Below, piece after piece: positions 16,174 to 23,808 of a stretch of 64,000 nt of DNA. Position numbers and translations under genes: made by a program. The DNA lies in assembly GCF_002855515.1 (NCBI RefSeq), contig NZ_PKRP01000001.1:1-64000 (forward strand). Direction: 5' to 3'. The DNA comes from Rhizobium sp. TH135. Lineage in GTDB: Bacteria > Pseudomonadota > Alphaproteobacteria > Rhizobiales > Rhizobiaceae. The notes beneath the pieces are model-generated. The model was given only the letters and a program-made list of their open reading frames with translations. It ran no database searches and had not been told where the DNA came from. Numbering within the stretch: the stretch's first letter is position 1; the number at the start of each line of letters is the position of its first letter.

Positions 16174-16197
16174 ATTAGGATTATTATCTTTCCTAAT
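16174..16197. promoter_or_regulatory. Probable ArgP operator between argP and argO
   Basis: A perfect 7-bp inverted repeat with a 10-bp spacer (ATTAGGA ... TCCTAAT) in an AT-rich stretch, about 20 bp from the argP start and 45 bp from the argO start. The spacing and place match a LysR-type binding site in a divergent promoter. Assignment to ArgP is by context. Confidence 0.6.
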
Positions 16198-16242
16198 GAA
16201 AAGGCCCTGGCTAGTCAAAGCGGCATCTCAGGAGAGTTTAAC

Positions 16243-16842
16243 ATGGTGCTTGCAGCCACTGCCGGTTTTTTCCTCGGGCTCAGCCTGATCGTCGCGATCG
16301 GTGCCCAGAATGCCTTCATCCTGCGCCAGGGGCTACGCCGCGAGCATGTGCTGCCGCTGGTGCTGACCTGCGCCATCTCGGACGCCATCCTGATCGCGGC
16401 CGGTGTTGCGGGCTTCGCAACCGTGCTGTCACGCCTCGATTGGCTCGAGCCGGCGCTCCGCTATGGCGGTTCGGCCTTCCTCTTCGCCTATGCGCTGCGC
16501 AGCGCCCATTCTGCCTGGACGGGTGGCAACAGCATGCGCGCCGGCGACACCACGGCAACGGGTCTGCGCACCGCGCTCTTGACCTGCCTCGCCTTCACCT
16601 GGCTCAACCCGCATGTCTATCTCGACACCGTCGTCCTGCTCGGCTCGATCTCGACCCGCTATGCCGGCCACGAGGTGGCATTCGCCCTGGGCGCCATGAC
16701 GGCATCCTTCTGCTTCTTCTTCAGCCTCGGTTACGGTGCCCGCCTCCTCGCCCCACTGTTTGAAAGGCCCGTGGCGTGGCGTGTGCTCGATGGGGTGATT
16801 GCGCTGGTGATGGCTTCGATTGCGGTCAAGCTCCTGCTCTGA
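16243..16842 (+). CDS. argO: LysE/ArgO-family basic amino acid exporter
   Basis: Inner-membrane exporter for arginine and/or lysine, relieving excess during peptide growth or canavanine exposure. It is 199 aa with six hydrophobic segments, as usual. The signature GLSLIVAIGAQNAFILRQGL is at residues 10-30 and the second conserved stretch LTCLAFTWLNPHVYLDTVVL at about 108-127. Divergent from argP. Substrate choice between Lys and Arg cannot be read from the sequence; argO is used for the ArgP-paired type. Confidence 0.9.
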   Translation: MVLAATAGFFLGLSLIVAIGAQNAFILRQGLRREHVLPLVLTCAISDAILIAAGVAGFATVLSRLDWLEPALRYGGSAFLFAYALRSAHSAWTGGNSMRAGDTTATGLRTALLTCLAFTWLNPHVYLDTVVLLGSISTRYAGHEVAFALGAMTASFCFFFSLGYGARLLAPLFERPVAWRVLDGVIALVMASIAVKLLL

Positions 16843-16914
16843 GGCCCGCAGCTCCCCTTGGGTGACCTGGCTGATTGATGTAAATACCGGGTCGAACAAG
16901 GGGAGACGATGCGC

Positions 16915-18063
16915 ATGTTCCTGACCAACCGTGACGTGGTGGAGCTTCAAGCCTTTAGGCATGACCTGCACCGACACCCGGAAGTCTCGGGCGAAGAGCG
17001 CGAAACGGCGCGTCGGGTTGTGGAAGCGCTGCGTCCGCTCGCACCGTCGAAAGTCCTGACCGAGCTTGGCGGTCACGGCGTGGCGGCGGTCTTCGAAAGC
17101 AATGAGCCAGGCCCCACCCTCCTCTTCCGCGCCGAGCTTGACGCGCTGCCGATCGAGGAAAAATCGCAAGCGGACCACCGCTCGACCGTCGCTGGCAAAG
17201 GGCATTTGTGCGGCCATGATGGTCACTCGACCATCCTTCTGGCACTGGCGACAGGCCTGTCGCGACAGCCGTTTGCCCGCGGCCGTGTCGTGCTGCTCTG
17301 GCAGCCGGCCGAGGAGGACGGCAGCGGCGCCGCAGCTGTGCTTCAAGACCCGCGATTCGCCGAGATCTGCCCGGACTTCGCCTATTCGCTGCACAACATG
17401 CCGGGTCTTGCCTTCGGTACCGTCGCGCTGAAGAGCGGACCGGTGAACTGCGCCTCCCGCGGCATGAAAATCCGGCTCTCTGGCAAGACGGCCCATGCCT
17501 CCCAGCCGGAAACCGGCCTCTCGCCCATGGCCGCGATGTCGAGACTGATGCCGGCACTGACGGCGCTCTCGAACGGCGCGCCACCTGCGACAGACTTCAC
17601 GCTCGCAACCGTTACCCACGCCTCGCTCGGCGAACAGGCCTTCGGTATTGCCCCGGGCGATGCCGAAATCTGGGTGACGCTGCGCACTCTCATCGACGAT
17701 CGGATGGCCGAGCTTTGCGAGAACGCGGAACAGCTGGTGGTCGAGGCGGCACGGGAAGCCAGCCTTGAGCACGCCATCAGCTACCACGACATCTTCTTCC
17801 ACTGCGAAAACGCACCGGAGGCCGTTGCCCATCTTGAAGAGGCATTGACGTCGGAGGGTGTACGATTCGACGAAGGGACCCTGCCGATGCGCGCCTCGGA
17901 AGACTTTGGCCGCCTGCGCGCCATCTGCCCCTCGGCGATGTTCTTCCTCGGCGCGGGCGAGAAACACCCTGCCCTGCACAATCCCGACTACGACTATCCC
18001 GATGACCTGACCGCTATCGGCGCCCGGGTCTTCATGGCAGTGATCCGCAAGGCCTTGGACTAA
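16915..18063 (+). CDS. M20-family amidohydrolase (hippurate/N-acyl-amino acid hydrolase type)
   Basis: Zinc or manganese peptidase that cleaves N-acyl amino acids. The 382-aa protein has RHDLHRHPEVSGEE at the N-terminus, the metal ligands HLCGHDGHST (about residue 100) and WQPAEEDGSGA (catalytic Glu, about 135), then the lid domain with SGKTAHASQPETG, and the last His ligand in GEKHPALHNPDY. The start at 16915 puts GGGGAG at a normal 9-base distance; the ATG at 16909 is only 3-4 bases from it. It lies 66 bp after argO on the same strand, so co-expression with the exporter is possible, fitting release of amino acids from conjugates. Exact substrate unknown. Confidence 0.85.
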   Translation: MFLTNRDVVELQAFRHDLHRHPEVSGEERETARRVVEALRPLAPSKVLTELGGHGVAAVFESNEPGPTLLFRAELDALPIEEKSQADHRSTVAGKGHLCGHDGHSTILLALATGLSRQPFARGRVVLLWQPAEEDGSGAAAVLQDPRFAEICPDFAYSLHNMPGLAFGTVALKSGPVNCASRGMKIRLSGKTAHASQPETGLSPMAAMSRLMPALTALSNGAPPATDFTLATVTHASLGEQAFGIAPGDAEIWVTLRTLIDDRMAELCENAEQLVVEAAREASLEHAISYHDIFFHCENAPEAVAHLEEALTSEGVRFDEGTLPMRASEDFGRLRAICPSAMFFLGAGEKHPALHNPDYDYPDDLTAIGARVFMAVIRKALD

Positions 18064-18075
18064 GCGACACCGCCG

Positions 18076-19104
18076 TCACGTATCGGGAAAGCCTCGCTCG
18101 GCCCATTCGGTGCGCGGCACGGTCTTTCCAATGGAGAGCGAGAAGCGCACCACCTGTGTGGCATCGTCATCGACTTCACAGCGCACGGAGATATTGATCC
18201 AGGCGCCGTTTATGTCACGGAAAGCCGCGAGCGGCACATCCACAACATTGCCGTCCTTCAGACGCAGGATCGGTAGGAGATAGGGAACATATGCCGGGCT
18301 GCCGTTGCGAAGCTGCTGGCTGAGTTCGGTACCGCAAAGCTGATCGCCGCGCTCCTGCCGCGTCAGCCCTGCCATTGCGGTCATTGCAGCCTGGTCGCCG
18401 GAGATGGCAGAAGAAAACAGCTCAGTCACCTCGCGCGGCTCAAGTTGCGCCTCCTGGAGCGCAGCCTCCGACGGTAGATCCGACGGCTGCGGGGTAGCCG
18501 AGGTTTCCGCTTCGCCGCTGGTCTCACTCGTCACGTCAGCCGCTTCGGCAACCTCCGTCTCGACCGGCGGTGCTTCCGGCAAGGTGATCTCCGGCTGCGC
18601 GACGGTAGGTGCAGCTTCTTCGGTCTCCGCTTCGTCTGGGGCGGTCGCCTCCGCCGCTGCCTCGGGTTCAGCCTCAGTGCCGCGCGAGAGTTCCGGCCCT
18701 TGGTCCTGCTCACCGAATCGGACCACCGGCCTCAAAACGGGAATGGGCACCTGCGCTGCATCCGGCACCTCCGGCTCCGGCACTTCGGGCGCCGGGACAG
18801 GCTGTTGCGGTTCTGGTTCTGGCTGCGGCTCGACGTCAGGCTCCGGCGCAGGTGGCGGCGCCTCAGGTTCGGGTGCGGCGGCCTCTTCCGTTTGCTCCGG
18901 TTCCGGTTCCGGCGCCGGCGGCTCTGGCGCCGGCTCCTCCGGCGGCGCAACCAGCGTCACCTCGATCGCCGGCTCCTCTTCGGCAAGCTCGACGGGGCTG
19001 TCGAAACTCAACAGAAAGACTTCCACTGCAAGCGCGTGCAGCAGCAGGGAAATCGTCATCCCGCCGCCGAGACGCCGCCAGCCTGTCTTCCTCGTTTCCG
19101 TCAT
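18076..19104 (-). CDS. DUF930 domain protein with TonB-like N-terminus
   Basis: Single N-terminal membrane segment (GGMTISLLLHALAVEVFLLSF, residues about 14-34), then about 180 residues of Pro-Glu-Ala low-complexity sequence as in TonB periplasmic spacers, then a folded C-terminal domain from about 230 (ELFSSAISGDQAAMTAMAGL, GDQLCGTELSQQLRNG, WINISVRCEVDDDAT). The C-terminal domain is the DUF930 family common in Rhizobiales, with paired cysteines. It should be anchored in the inner membrane and reach across the periplasm. The start at 19104 has a weak binding site and a longer form starts at 19116. No exbBD genes are nearby, so a TonB energy role is not supported. Confidence 0.8.
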   Translation of the reverse strand: MTETRKTGWRRLGGGMTISLLLHALAVEVFLLSFDSPVELAEEEPAIEVTLVAPPEEPAPEPPAPEPEPEQTEEAAAPEPEAPPPAPEPDVEPQPEPEPQQPVPAPEVPEPEVPDAAQVPIPVLRPVVRFGEQDQGPELSRGTEAEPEAAAEATAPDEAETEEAAPTVAQPEITLPEAPPVETEVAEAADVTSETSGEAETSATPQPSDLPSEAALQEAQLEPREVTELFSSAISGDQAAMTAMAGLTRQERGDQLCGTELSQQLRNGSPAYVPYLLPILRLKDGNVVDVPLAAFRDINGAWINISVRCEVDDDATQVVRFSLSIGKTVPRTEWAERGFPDT

Positions 19105-19209
19105 GGCGTGATCCATAACGACGATTGCGGCGAAAAGGGAGGAGAAAGCGAGTTTGCTGAATTAAACACTGTACCACCGGCCTTTTAACGCACAGCACCT
19201 GATGCTACT

Positions 19210-19229
19210 ATGACCATAATTCTAGTCAT
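19210..19229. promoter_or_regulatory. Inverted repeat upstream of the toxin-antitoxin operon
   Basis: ATGAC and GTCAT arms separated by 10 bp, 25 bp before the antitoxin start. Phd/VapB-type antitoxins usually repress their own operon at such a palindrome. The arms are short, so this is tentative. Confidence 0.4.
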
Positions 19230-19253
19230 CTAGTTCAAACGGGTGCAGCGTCA

Positions 19254-19487
19254 ATGACCACTGTCAACATCGCGACCGCCAAGGCGCATCTCAGCGAACT
19301 GGTCAGCAAGGCGGAACAGGGCGAAACCATCGAGATCGAGCGGCACGGCAAGCCGGTCGCCAGGCTCATGCCTGCGGAACATCCGCGCGAGCCTATAGAC
19401 TTCGCCTGGCTCGACAGTGTGATCAATCAGATGCAGAAAACAGAGGCGGACGGCACCCGCCGCCTCCGCGATGAAGACCGCTACTGA
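19254..19487 (+). CDS. Type II antitoxin, Phd/YefM family
   Basis: Neutralises the downstream PIN toxin and represses the operon. The 77-aa protein has the Phd DNA-binding fold at residues 1-50 (NIATAKAHLSELVSKAEQGE, then IEIERHGKPVARLMP). The C-terminal toxin-wrapping tail ends in RRLRDEDRY. The stop overlaps the toxin start by one base (TGATG), which couples translation. The ribosome binding site is poor. The pairing of Phd-fold antitoxins with VapC toxins is common. Confidence 0.9.
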   Translation: MTTVNIATAKAHLSELVSKAEQGETIEIERHGKPVARLMPAEHPREPIDFAWLDSVINQMQKTEADGTRRLRDEDRY

Positions 19488-19909
19488 TGATCTATCTGGA
19501 TACATCGGTCCTTGTCGCTCTTCTGACGCGTGAACCAGCAGCAGAATGCGTGTCTGCATGGCTGAGGCAGCAGGGATCGGCATCGCTCCACATCAGCGGT
19601 TGGACCATCGCGGAATTCTCCTCAGCCCTTTCCCTGAAACTGCGCACTGGCCAACTCGACGTGTCACAGAAGACAAGCGCTCTCGCCGCCTTCAATCACC
19701 TCGTTACGCGTTCGCTGGTAACCTTGCCTGTTTCACCGTCCGACTACCACGCCGCCGCCCGGCTCTGCGATCGGACCGAACTGGGCCTGCGGGCCGGCGA
19801 CAGTCTCCATATTGCGATCGCCGTTAGCAACGGTCTCCCGGTGGCAACGCTTGACAAGGTCATGGCCGGAGCCTGCAGCACGATCGCCCATCCTATCCTG
19901 CCAATCTAA
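19487..19909 (+). CDS. vapC: Type II toxin, PIN-domain ribonuclease (VapC family)
   Basis: Metal-dependent RNase that cuts tRNA or rRNA when freed from the antitoxin. The 140-aa protein carries the four acidic PIN residues: Asp5 (MIYLDTSVL), Glu43 (TIAEFSSAL), Asp105 (RAGDSLHIA) and Asp123 (ATLDKVMA). All are intact, so the toxin should be active. It is followed by the rpoD terminator on the other strand. Cellular target not predictable. Confidence 0.9.
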   Translation: MIYLDTSVLVALLTREPAAECVSAWLRQQGSASLHISGWTIAEFSSALSLKLRTGQLDVSQKTSALAAFNHLVTRSLVTLPVSPSDYHAAARLCDRTELGLRAGDSLHIAIAVSNGLPVATLDKVMAGACSTIAHPILPI

Positions 19910-19916
19910 CGCAAGC

Positions 19917-19945
19917 AAAAAACCCGCCGGATTGCTCCGACGGGC
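19917..19945 (-). terminator. Rho-independent terminator of rpoD (convergent with vapC)
   Basis: In the minus direction: GCCCGTCGGA, loop GCAA, TCCGGCGGG, then TTTTTT. The 9-bp stem has one mismatch. It starts about 27 bases after the rpoD stop. The same hairpin may slow transcription coming from vapC. Confidence 0.85.
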
Positions 19946-19971
19946 TCTGATTACAAACCTCAATGTCCAGC

Positions 19972-22035
19972 TTAGCTGTCCAGGAAGCTCCGCAGCTTGC
20001 GGCTACGGCTCGGGTGCTTCAGCTTGCGCAGCGCCTTCGCCTCGATCTGACGGATACGTTCGCGAGTAACCGAGAACTGCTGGCCGACTTCTTCGAGCGT
20101 ATGGTCGGTGTTCATGCCGATGCCGAAGCGCATGCGCAGGACGCGCTCTTCACGCGGCGTGAGCGAGGCGAGAACGCGGGTCGTCGTCTCGCGCAGGTTC
20201 GCCTGGATGGCGGCATCGATCGGCAGAAGCGCGTTCTTGTCCTCGATGAAGTCACCGAGATGCGAATCCTCTTCGTCACCCACGGGGGTTTCGAGCGAGA
20301 TCGGCTCCTTGGCGATCTTCAGGACCTTGCGGACCTTTTCGAGCGGCATGGCGAGCTTTTCGGCCAGTTCTTCCGGCGTCGGTTCGCGGCCGATTTCGTG
20401 CAGCATCTGGCGCGATGTGCGGACGATCTTGTTGATCGTCTCGATCATGTGCACCGGAATACGGATCGTGCGGGCCTGGTCGGCGATCGAGCGGGTGATC
20501 GCCTGACGAATCCACCAGGTCGCATAGGTCGAGAACTTGTAGCCGCGGCGATACTCGAACTTGTCGACCGCCTTCATCAGGCCGATATTGCCTTCCTGAA
20601 TGAGGTCGAGGAACTGCAGGCCGCGGTTCGTGTACTTCTTGGCGATCGAGATGACGAGACGCAGGTTCGCCTCGACCATTTCCTTCTTGGCGATACGCGC
20701 CTCGCGCTCGCCCTTCTGGACCATCGACACGATACGACGGAATTCGGCGATCGAGATGCCGGTTTCGGTGGCGAGGTTCTGGATCTCACCCCGGATGTCG
20801 CGGATCGTCTGGTATTCTTCCTTGGCGAATTCCTTCCAGCCACGGCCAGACAGGTTGGCAACAGACTTCATCCAGTTCGGATCAAGTTCGGCACCCTGAT
20901 ACTGCTCGAGGAAGGCTTCGCGCTTGACGCCGTAGCTCTCGGCGAGACGCAGCAGGCGACCTTCGTTCTGCATCAGACGCTTGGAGATGTCGTAGAGCTG
21001 CTCGACAAGGCTGTCGATGCGGTTCTGGTTCAGCGACAGCGACTTGACGGCCGTGATCAGCTGATCCTTGAGCTCCTTGTAGCGGCGCTCCTGGCCAGAC
21101 GACAGCGTGCCGGCGCAGGCAAGACGTGCCTCCACCTGCTGGTCCTGCAGCTTGCGCAGCTTCTTGTAGGTGTCGGCAATGAGGTCGAGGGTCTCCATGA
21201 CCTGCGGACGCAGCTCCGATTCCATCGCGGCCAGCGACAGGTTCGATTCGTCCTCGTCTTCTTCCTCTTCTTCCGGCGGCATGCCTTCGCCGCCGATCGC
21301 GGTGATGTCGTCGTCGTCACCGGAGGCAGCCTGCGGACGGCGCTTGGCGCGCTCCTTTTCCTTCTCTTCGGCAGCCTTGCGGTCCGCCTCGATCTTTTCA
21401 GGAGACTGGAACTGCGGAGCAGCCTTGGCTTCCGGACCGGAATAGGTGGTTTCGAGATCGATGATCTCGCGCAGCAGCGTCGTGCCTTCGTTCAATTCGT
21501 CGCGCCAGATGATCAGCGCCTGGAAGGTCAGCGGGCTCTCGCAGAGGCCCGAGATCATCGTCTCGCGGCCGGCCTCGATGCGCTTGGCGATGGCGATTTC
21601 GCCCTCGCGCGACAGAAGCTCCACGGAACCCATTTCGCGCAGATACATGCGCACCGGATCGTCGGTACGATCGGTCGGCTCTTTCTTCTTGGCAGTGGCA
21701 ACGGCAGTACCGGCGGATGGCGCGAGTTCGCCGCCCTCGCTTTCGCCGTCTTCGTCATCGCTCTCTTCGGCAGCAGCCGGCTCATCAACGTCTTCGTCTT
21801 CGATGACGTTGATGCCCATATCAGAAAGCATGGCCATGGTGTCTTCGATCTGCTCCGAGGTCACTTCCTCAGACGGCAGAACCGAATTCAGTTCATCCAT
21901 GGTGACATAGCCGCGCTTCTTCGCGGCTTTGATCATCTTTTTGACCGCGTCATCGGAAAGATCGAGAAGCGGACCGTCCGTCGCGCCGTCGCGTTCGCCG
22001 TCGGCTTCTTCGTTTTCTTTGACTTTCGATGCCAT
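19972..22035 (-). CDS. rpoD: RNA polymerase primary sigma factor (sigma-70)
   Basis: Housekeeping sigma factor of 687 aa, the size usual in Rhizobiales. Region 1.1 begins at about residue 20 ([19 protein letters not shown]). An acidic variable stretch follows, then region 1.2 ([11 protein letters not shown]), the non-conserved region, region 2.3-2.4 ([20 protein letters not shown], binding the -10 element), region 3 ([13 protein letters not shown]) and region 4.2 ([20 protein letters not shown], binding the -35 element). It lies in the dnaG-rpoD block, here with a cyclase gene in between. A good terminator follows. Confidence 0.98.
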   Translation of the reverse strand: MASKVKENEEADGERDGATDGPLLDLSDDAVKKMIKAAKKRGYVTMDELNSVLPSEEVTSEQIEDTMAMLSDMGINVIEDEDVDEPAAAEESDDEDGESEGGELAPSAGTAVATAKKKEPTDRTDDPVRMYLREMGSVELLSREGEIAIAKRIEAGRETMISGLCESPLTFQALIIWRDELNEGTTLLREIIDLETTYSGPEAKAAPQFQSPEKIEADRKAAEEKEKERAKRRPQAASGDDDDITAIGGEGMPPEEEEEDEDESNLSLAAMESELRPQVMETLDLIADTYKKLRKLQDQQVEARLACAGTLSSGQERRYKELKDQLITAVKSLSLNQNRIDSLVEQLYDISKRLMQNEGRLLRLAESYGVKREAFLEQYQGAELDPNWMKSVANLSGRGWKEFAKEEYQTIRDIRGEIQNLATETGISIAEFRRIVSMVQKGEREARIAKKEMVEANLRLVISIAKKYTNRGLQFLDLIQEGNIGLMKAVDKFEYRRGYKFSTYATWWIRQAITRSIADQARTIRIPVHMIETINKIVRTSRQMLHEIGREPTPEELAEKLAMPLEKVRKVLKIAKEPISLETPVGDEEDSHLGDFIEDKNALLPIDAAIQANLRETTTRVLASLTPREERVLRMRFGIGMNTDHTLEEVGQQFSVTRERIRQIEAKALRKLKHPSRSRKLRSFLDS

Positions 22036-22419
22036 TTATCTTGTCGCTTTCCCTGACGTCTGATCATGCTGCTGGTCGCCTGAGGAATGGGAGACGGACC
22101 ACTCACCCGGGCGGATAGCTGTCACTGACCTAACGGAGTGTTGCTTAATTCCTGATTAACTATGGGCATTGCGGTCACAGCCCCGAAACCTTGATTGTCT
22201 GCATGACCGGTCATCATACCAGAGATCCGTCCGAACCCACTTCACCCTTGTGTGCTTGGATTGGTGATTCCCACAATTTTTCCTGACGTCAAGCCTTTCC
22301 GCAGGCTGGATCGGGAAAATCAACAAAACAAGCCGTATTACGGCGCCTTTATCACCGATCTTCGCAGATGTAGGACGTGACGCACCAGAAACAAGGGGTA
22401 ACCACCCGCAAGCCCGCCT
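22036..22419 (-). promoter_or_regulatory. rpoD upstream region with a candidate promoter
   Basis: 384 bp without a gene. On the minus strand a CTTGACG box (22287-22293) is a perfect rhizobial -35 for the housekeeping sigma factor, but the sequence 17 bp further on (AATCAC) is a poor -10, so the true promoter may be elsewhere in the interval. A perfect 12-bp palindrome, ATGACCGGTCAT, is found at 22203-22214. The region is AT-richer than the genes around it. Confidence 0.4.
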
Positions 22420-23727
22420 TCAGAGAGAGGCAGCGACCTCGGCCTTTACGCCGGTCAAAAACCAGACTCGCATCGCTCCCTTGCCCTTGACCTCGATATT
22501 GCCCCGCAACTCGAAATCGAAACGGTCCTCGAGCCTCGTCTTCAGACAGTCGGCAACCTGGATCCGGCTGGCCACGCCATGTGATTCCATATGTGCGGCC
22601 GTGTTCACCGTATCACCCCAGACGTCGTAAAGCAGCTTGTTCGGCCCGATCACACCGGCAACTACCGGACCCGTGTCGAGCCCGATCCGCACCTCGACCG
22701 GCTCGCCCACCTGTTCCGAGATCCTCCGACAACAGTCGAGAAGATCGAGCGCCATCAGCGCCACCGCCGCCTCGTGGTCTGGCTGCGGTTCAGGCAACCC
22801 GCCCGCCACCATATAGGCATCGCCGATCGTCTTGATCTTTTCGAGCCCATGCGCGCTGGCGATCGCATCGAACTGGCTGAACACGCGGCTCAAGAATGCG
22901 ATGACCTGCTGCGGCTCCCAGCGCGCGGCCCGGGGCGTGAAGTCGACAATATCTGCAAACAGGATCGTTGCAGAAGGGATCTGGTCCGCCACCAGTTGCG
23001 TGCCATGATCCCGAAGGCGCATGGCGACCGCATGCGGAAGAATATTCTGAAGCAGCCGCTCGGAAAACTCATGCTCCGATTCGAGCGCCATCTCCGCCTG
23101 GGAGGCCTCCTTGAAAGCGAAATAAGACGTCGTGAAGATCAAGAGAAAGGCAAAGGGAACCGTCAGGTAGTAGAGCGCATCCAGAAACAGCGGTTCGACC
23201 TGAATGAAGTCAAGCGGCGCAACGAACACCACCTCCGTCACCAGGAAGGCAATGATCGCAGCGATCGTCACGCAGGCGGAGAGGACGAGGCGCTCCGGTC
23301 CGAAAACCAGCATCGAGGCCGCAGCCCCCGGCAGAAAATAGAAATGCAGGCCGGATTCCCGCCCGAAAAACATGCAGTAGCCGATGCCGAAGATCAGCCA
23401 GATACTGCAGAGGTAAAGTGCAGCAGAGGTGGGACCGAAGCGATGGAAAAAGGGCGTGACCGCATAGAGCACGATCTGCGGCGAAAACGCGATGATCGCC
23501 GGCAGAAGACCATACCAGTCGTAGAAGGCGTAGATCAGGATGTAGGGAATGGTCATCAGGCTGACCATGGCCGAGATCACATTGGTCACCGCAAGCCTGC
23601 GGCGCACGCGCGGTGGGTAACCTGACGTGCCGATCCGCGCCACCCACCAGACCGCATTCGGCAATCGCCAGAACGATCGGAATTTTCGCCCGTTGCGGGC
23701 TATGAAATCGAACTCGTCCTGCGACAC
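22420..23727 (-). CDS. Membrane-bound class III adenylate/guanylate cyclase
   Basis: Makes cAMP (or cGMP) from the nucleoside triphosphate. The N-terminal half, residues about 30-230, holds six hydrophobic segments. The catalytic domain from about 250 starts LLQNILPHAVAMRL (the linker typical of this group), then ATILFADIVDFTPRAA (metal Asp), IKTIGDAYMVAGGLP (second metal Asp and substrate loop), GLDTGPVVAGVIG and VWGDTVNTAAHMES (transition-state Asn/Arg region). The GTG at 23727 is chosen because GGAAG precedes it; a TTG at 23799 has no binding site. It lies 81 bp after dnaG and before rpoD on the same strand. Confidence 0.88.
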   Translation of the reverse strand: MSQDEFDFIARNGRKFRSFWRLPNAVWWVARIGTSGYPPRVRRRLAVTNVISAMVSLMTIPYILIYAFYDWYGLLPAIIAFSPQIVLYAVTPFFHRFGPTSAALYLCSIWLIFGIGYCMFFGRESGLHFYFLPGAAASMLVFGPERLVLSACVTIAAIIAFLVTEVVFVAPLDFIQVEPLFLDALYYLTVPFAFLLIFTTSYFAFKEASQAEMALESEHEFSERLLQNILPHAVAMRLRDHGTQLVADQIPSATILFADIVDFTPRAARWEPQQVIAFLSRVFSQFDAIASAHGLEKIKTIGDAYMVAGGLPEPQPDHEAAVALMALDLLDCCRRISEQVGEPVEVRIGLDTGPVVAGVIGPNKLLYDVWGDTVNTAAHMESHGVASRIQVADCLKTRLEDRFDFELRGNIEVKGKGAMRVWFLTGVKAEVAASL

Positions 23728-23808
23728 TCTTGCTTCCGGCAGCCATGGAACAGGTCCTGAATCCCCTATTTGCCGCCGCAGTGCAACAGATTTATGCAAA
23801 CGATTACA

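Noticed and set aside
16429-17979. 516-codon frame antisense to argO and the M20 peptidase gene
   Set aside because: It runs across two convincing genes on the opposite strand and their gap and has no domain.
18404-19111. Ser/Gly-rich 235-codon frame opposite the DUF930 gene
   Set aside because: Its composition is the mirror of the Pro/Glu spacer codons; low complexity only.
19963-22056. A 697-codon open frame antisense to rpoD
   Set aside because: Same cause: complementary shadow of a highly biased gene. Composition is Arg/Leu/Asp-rich without domains.
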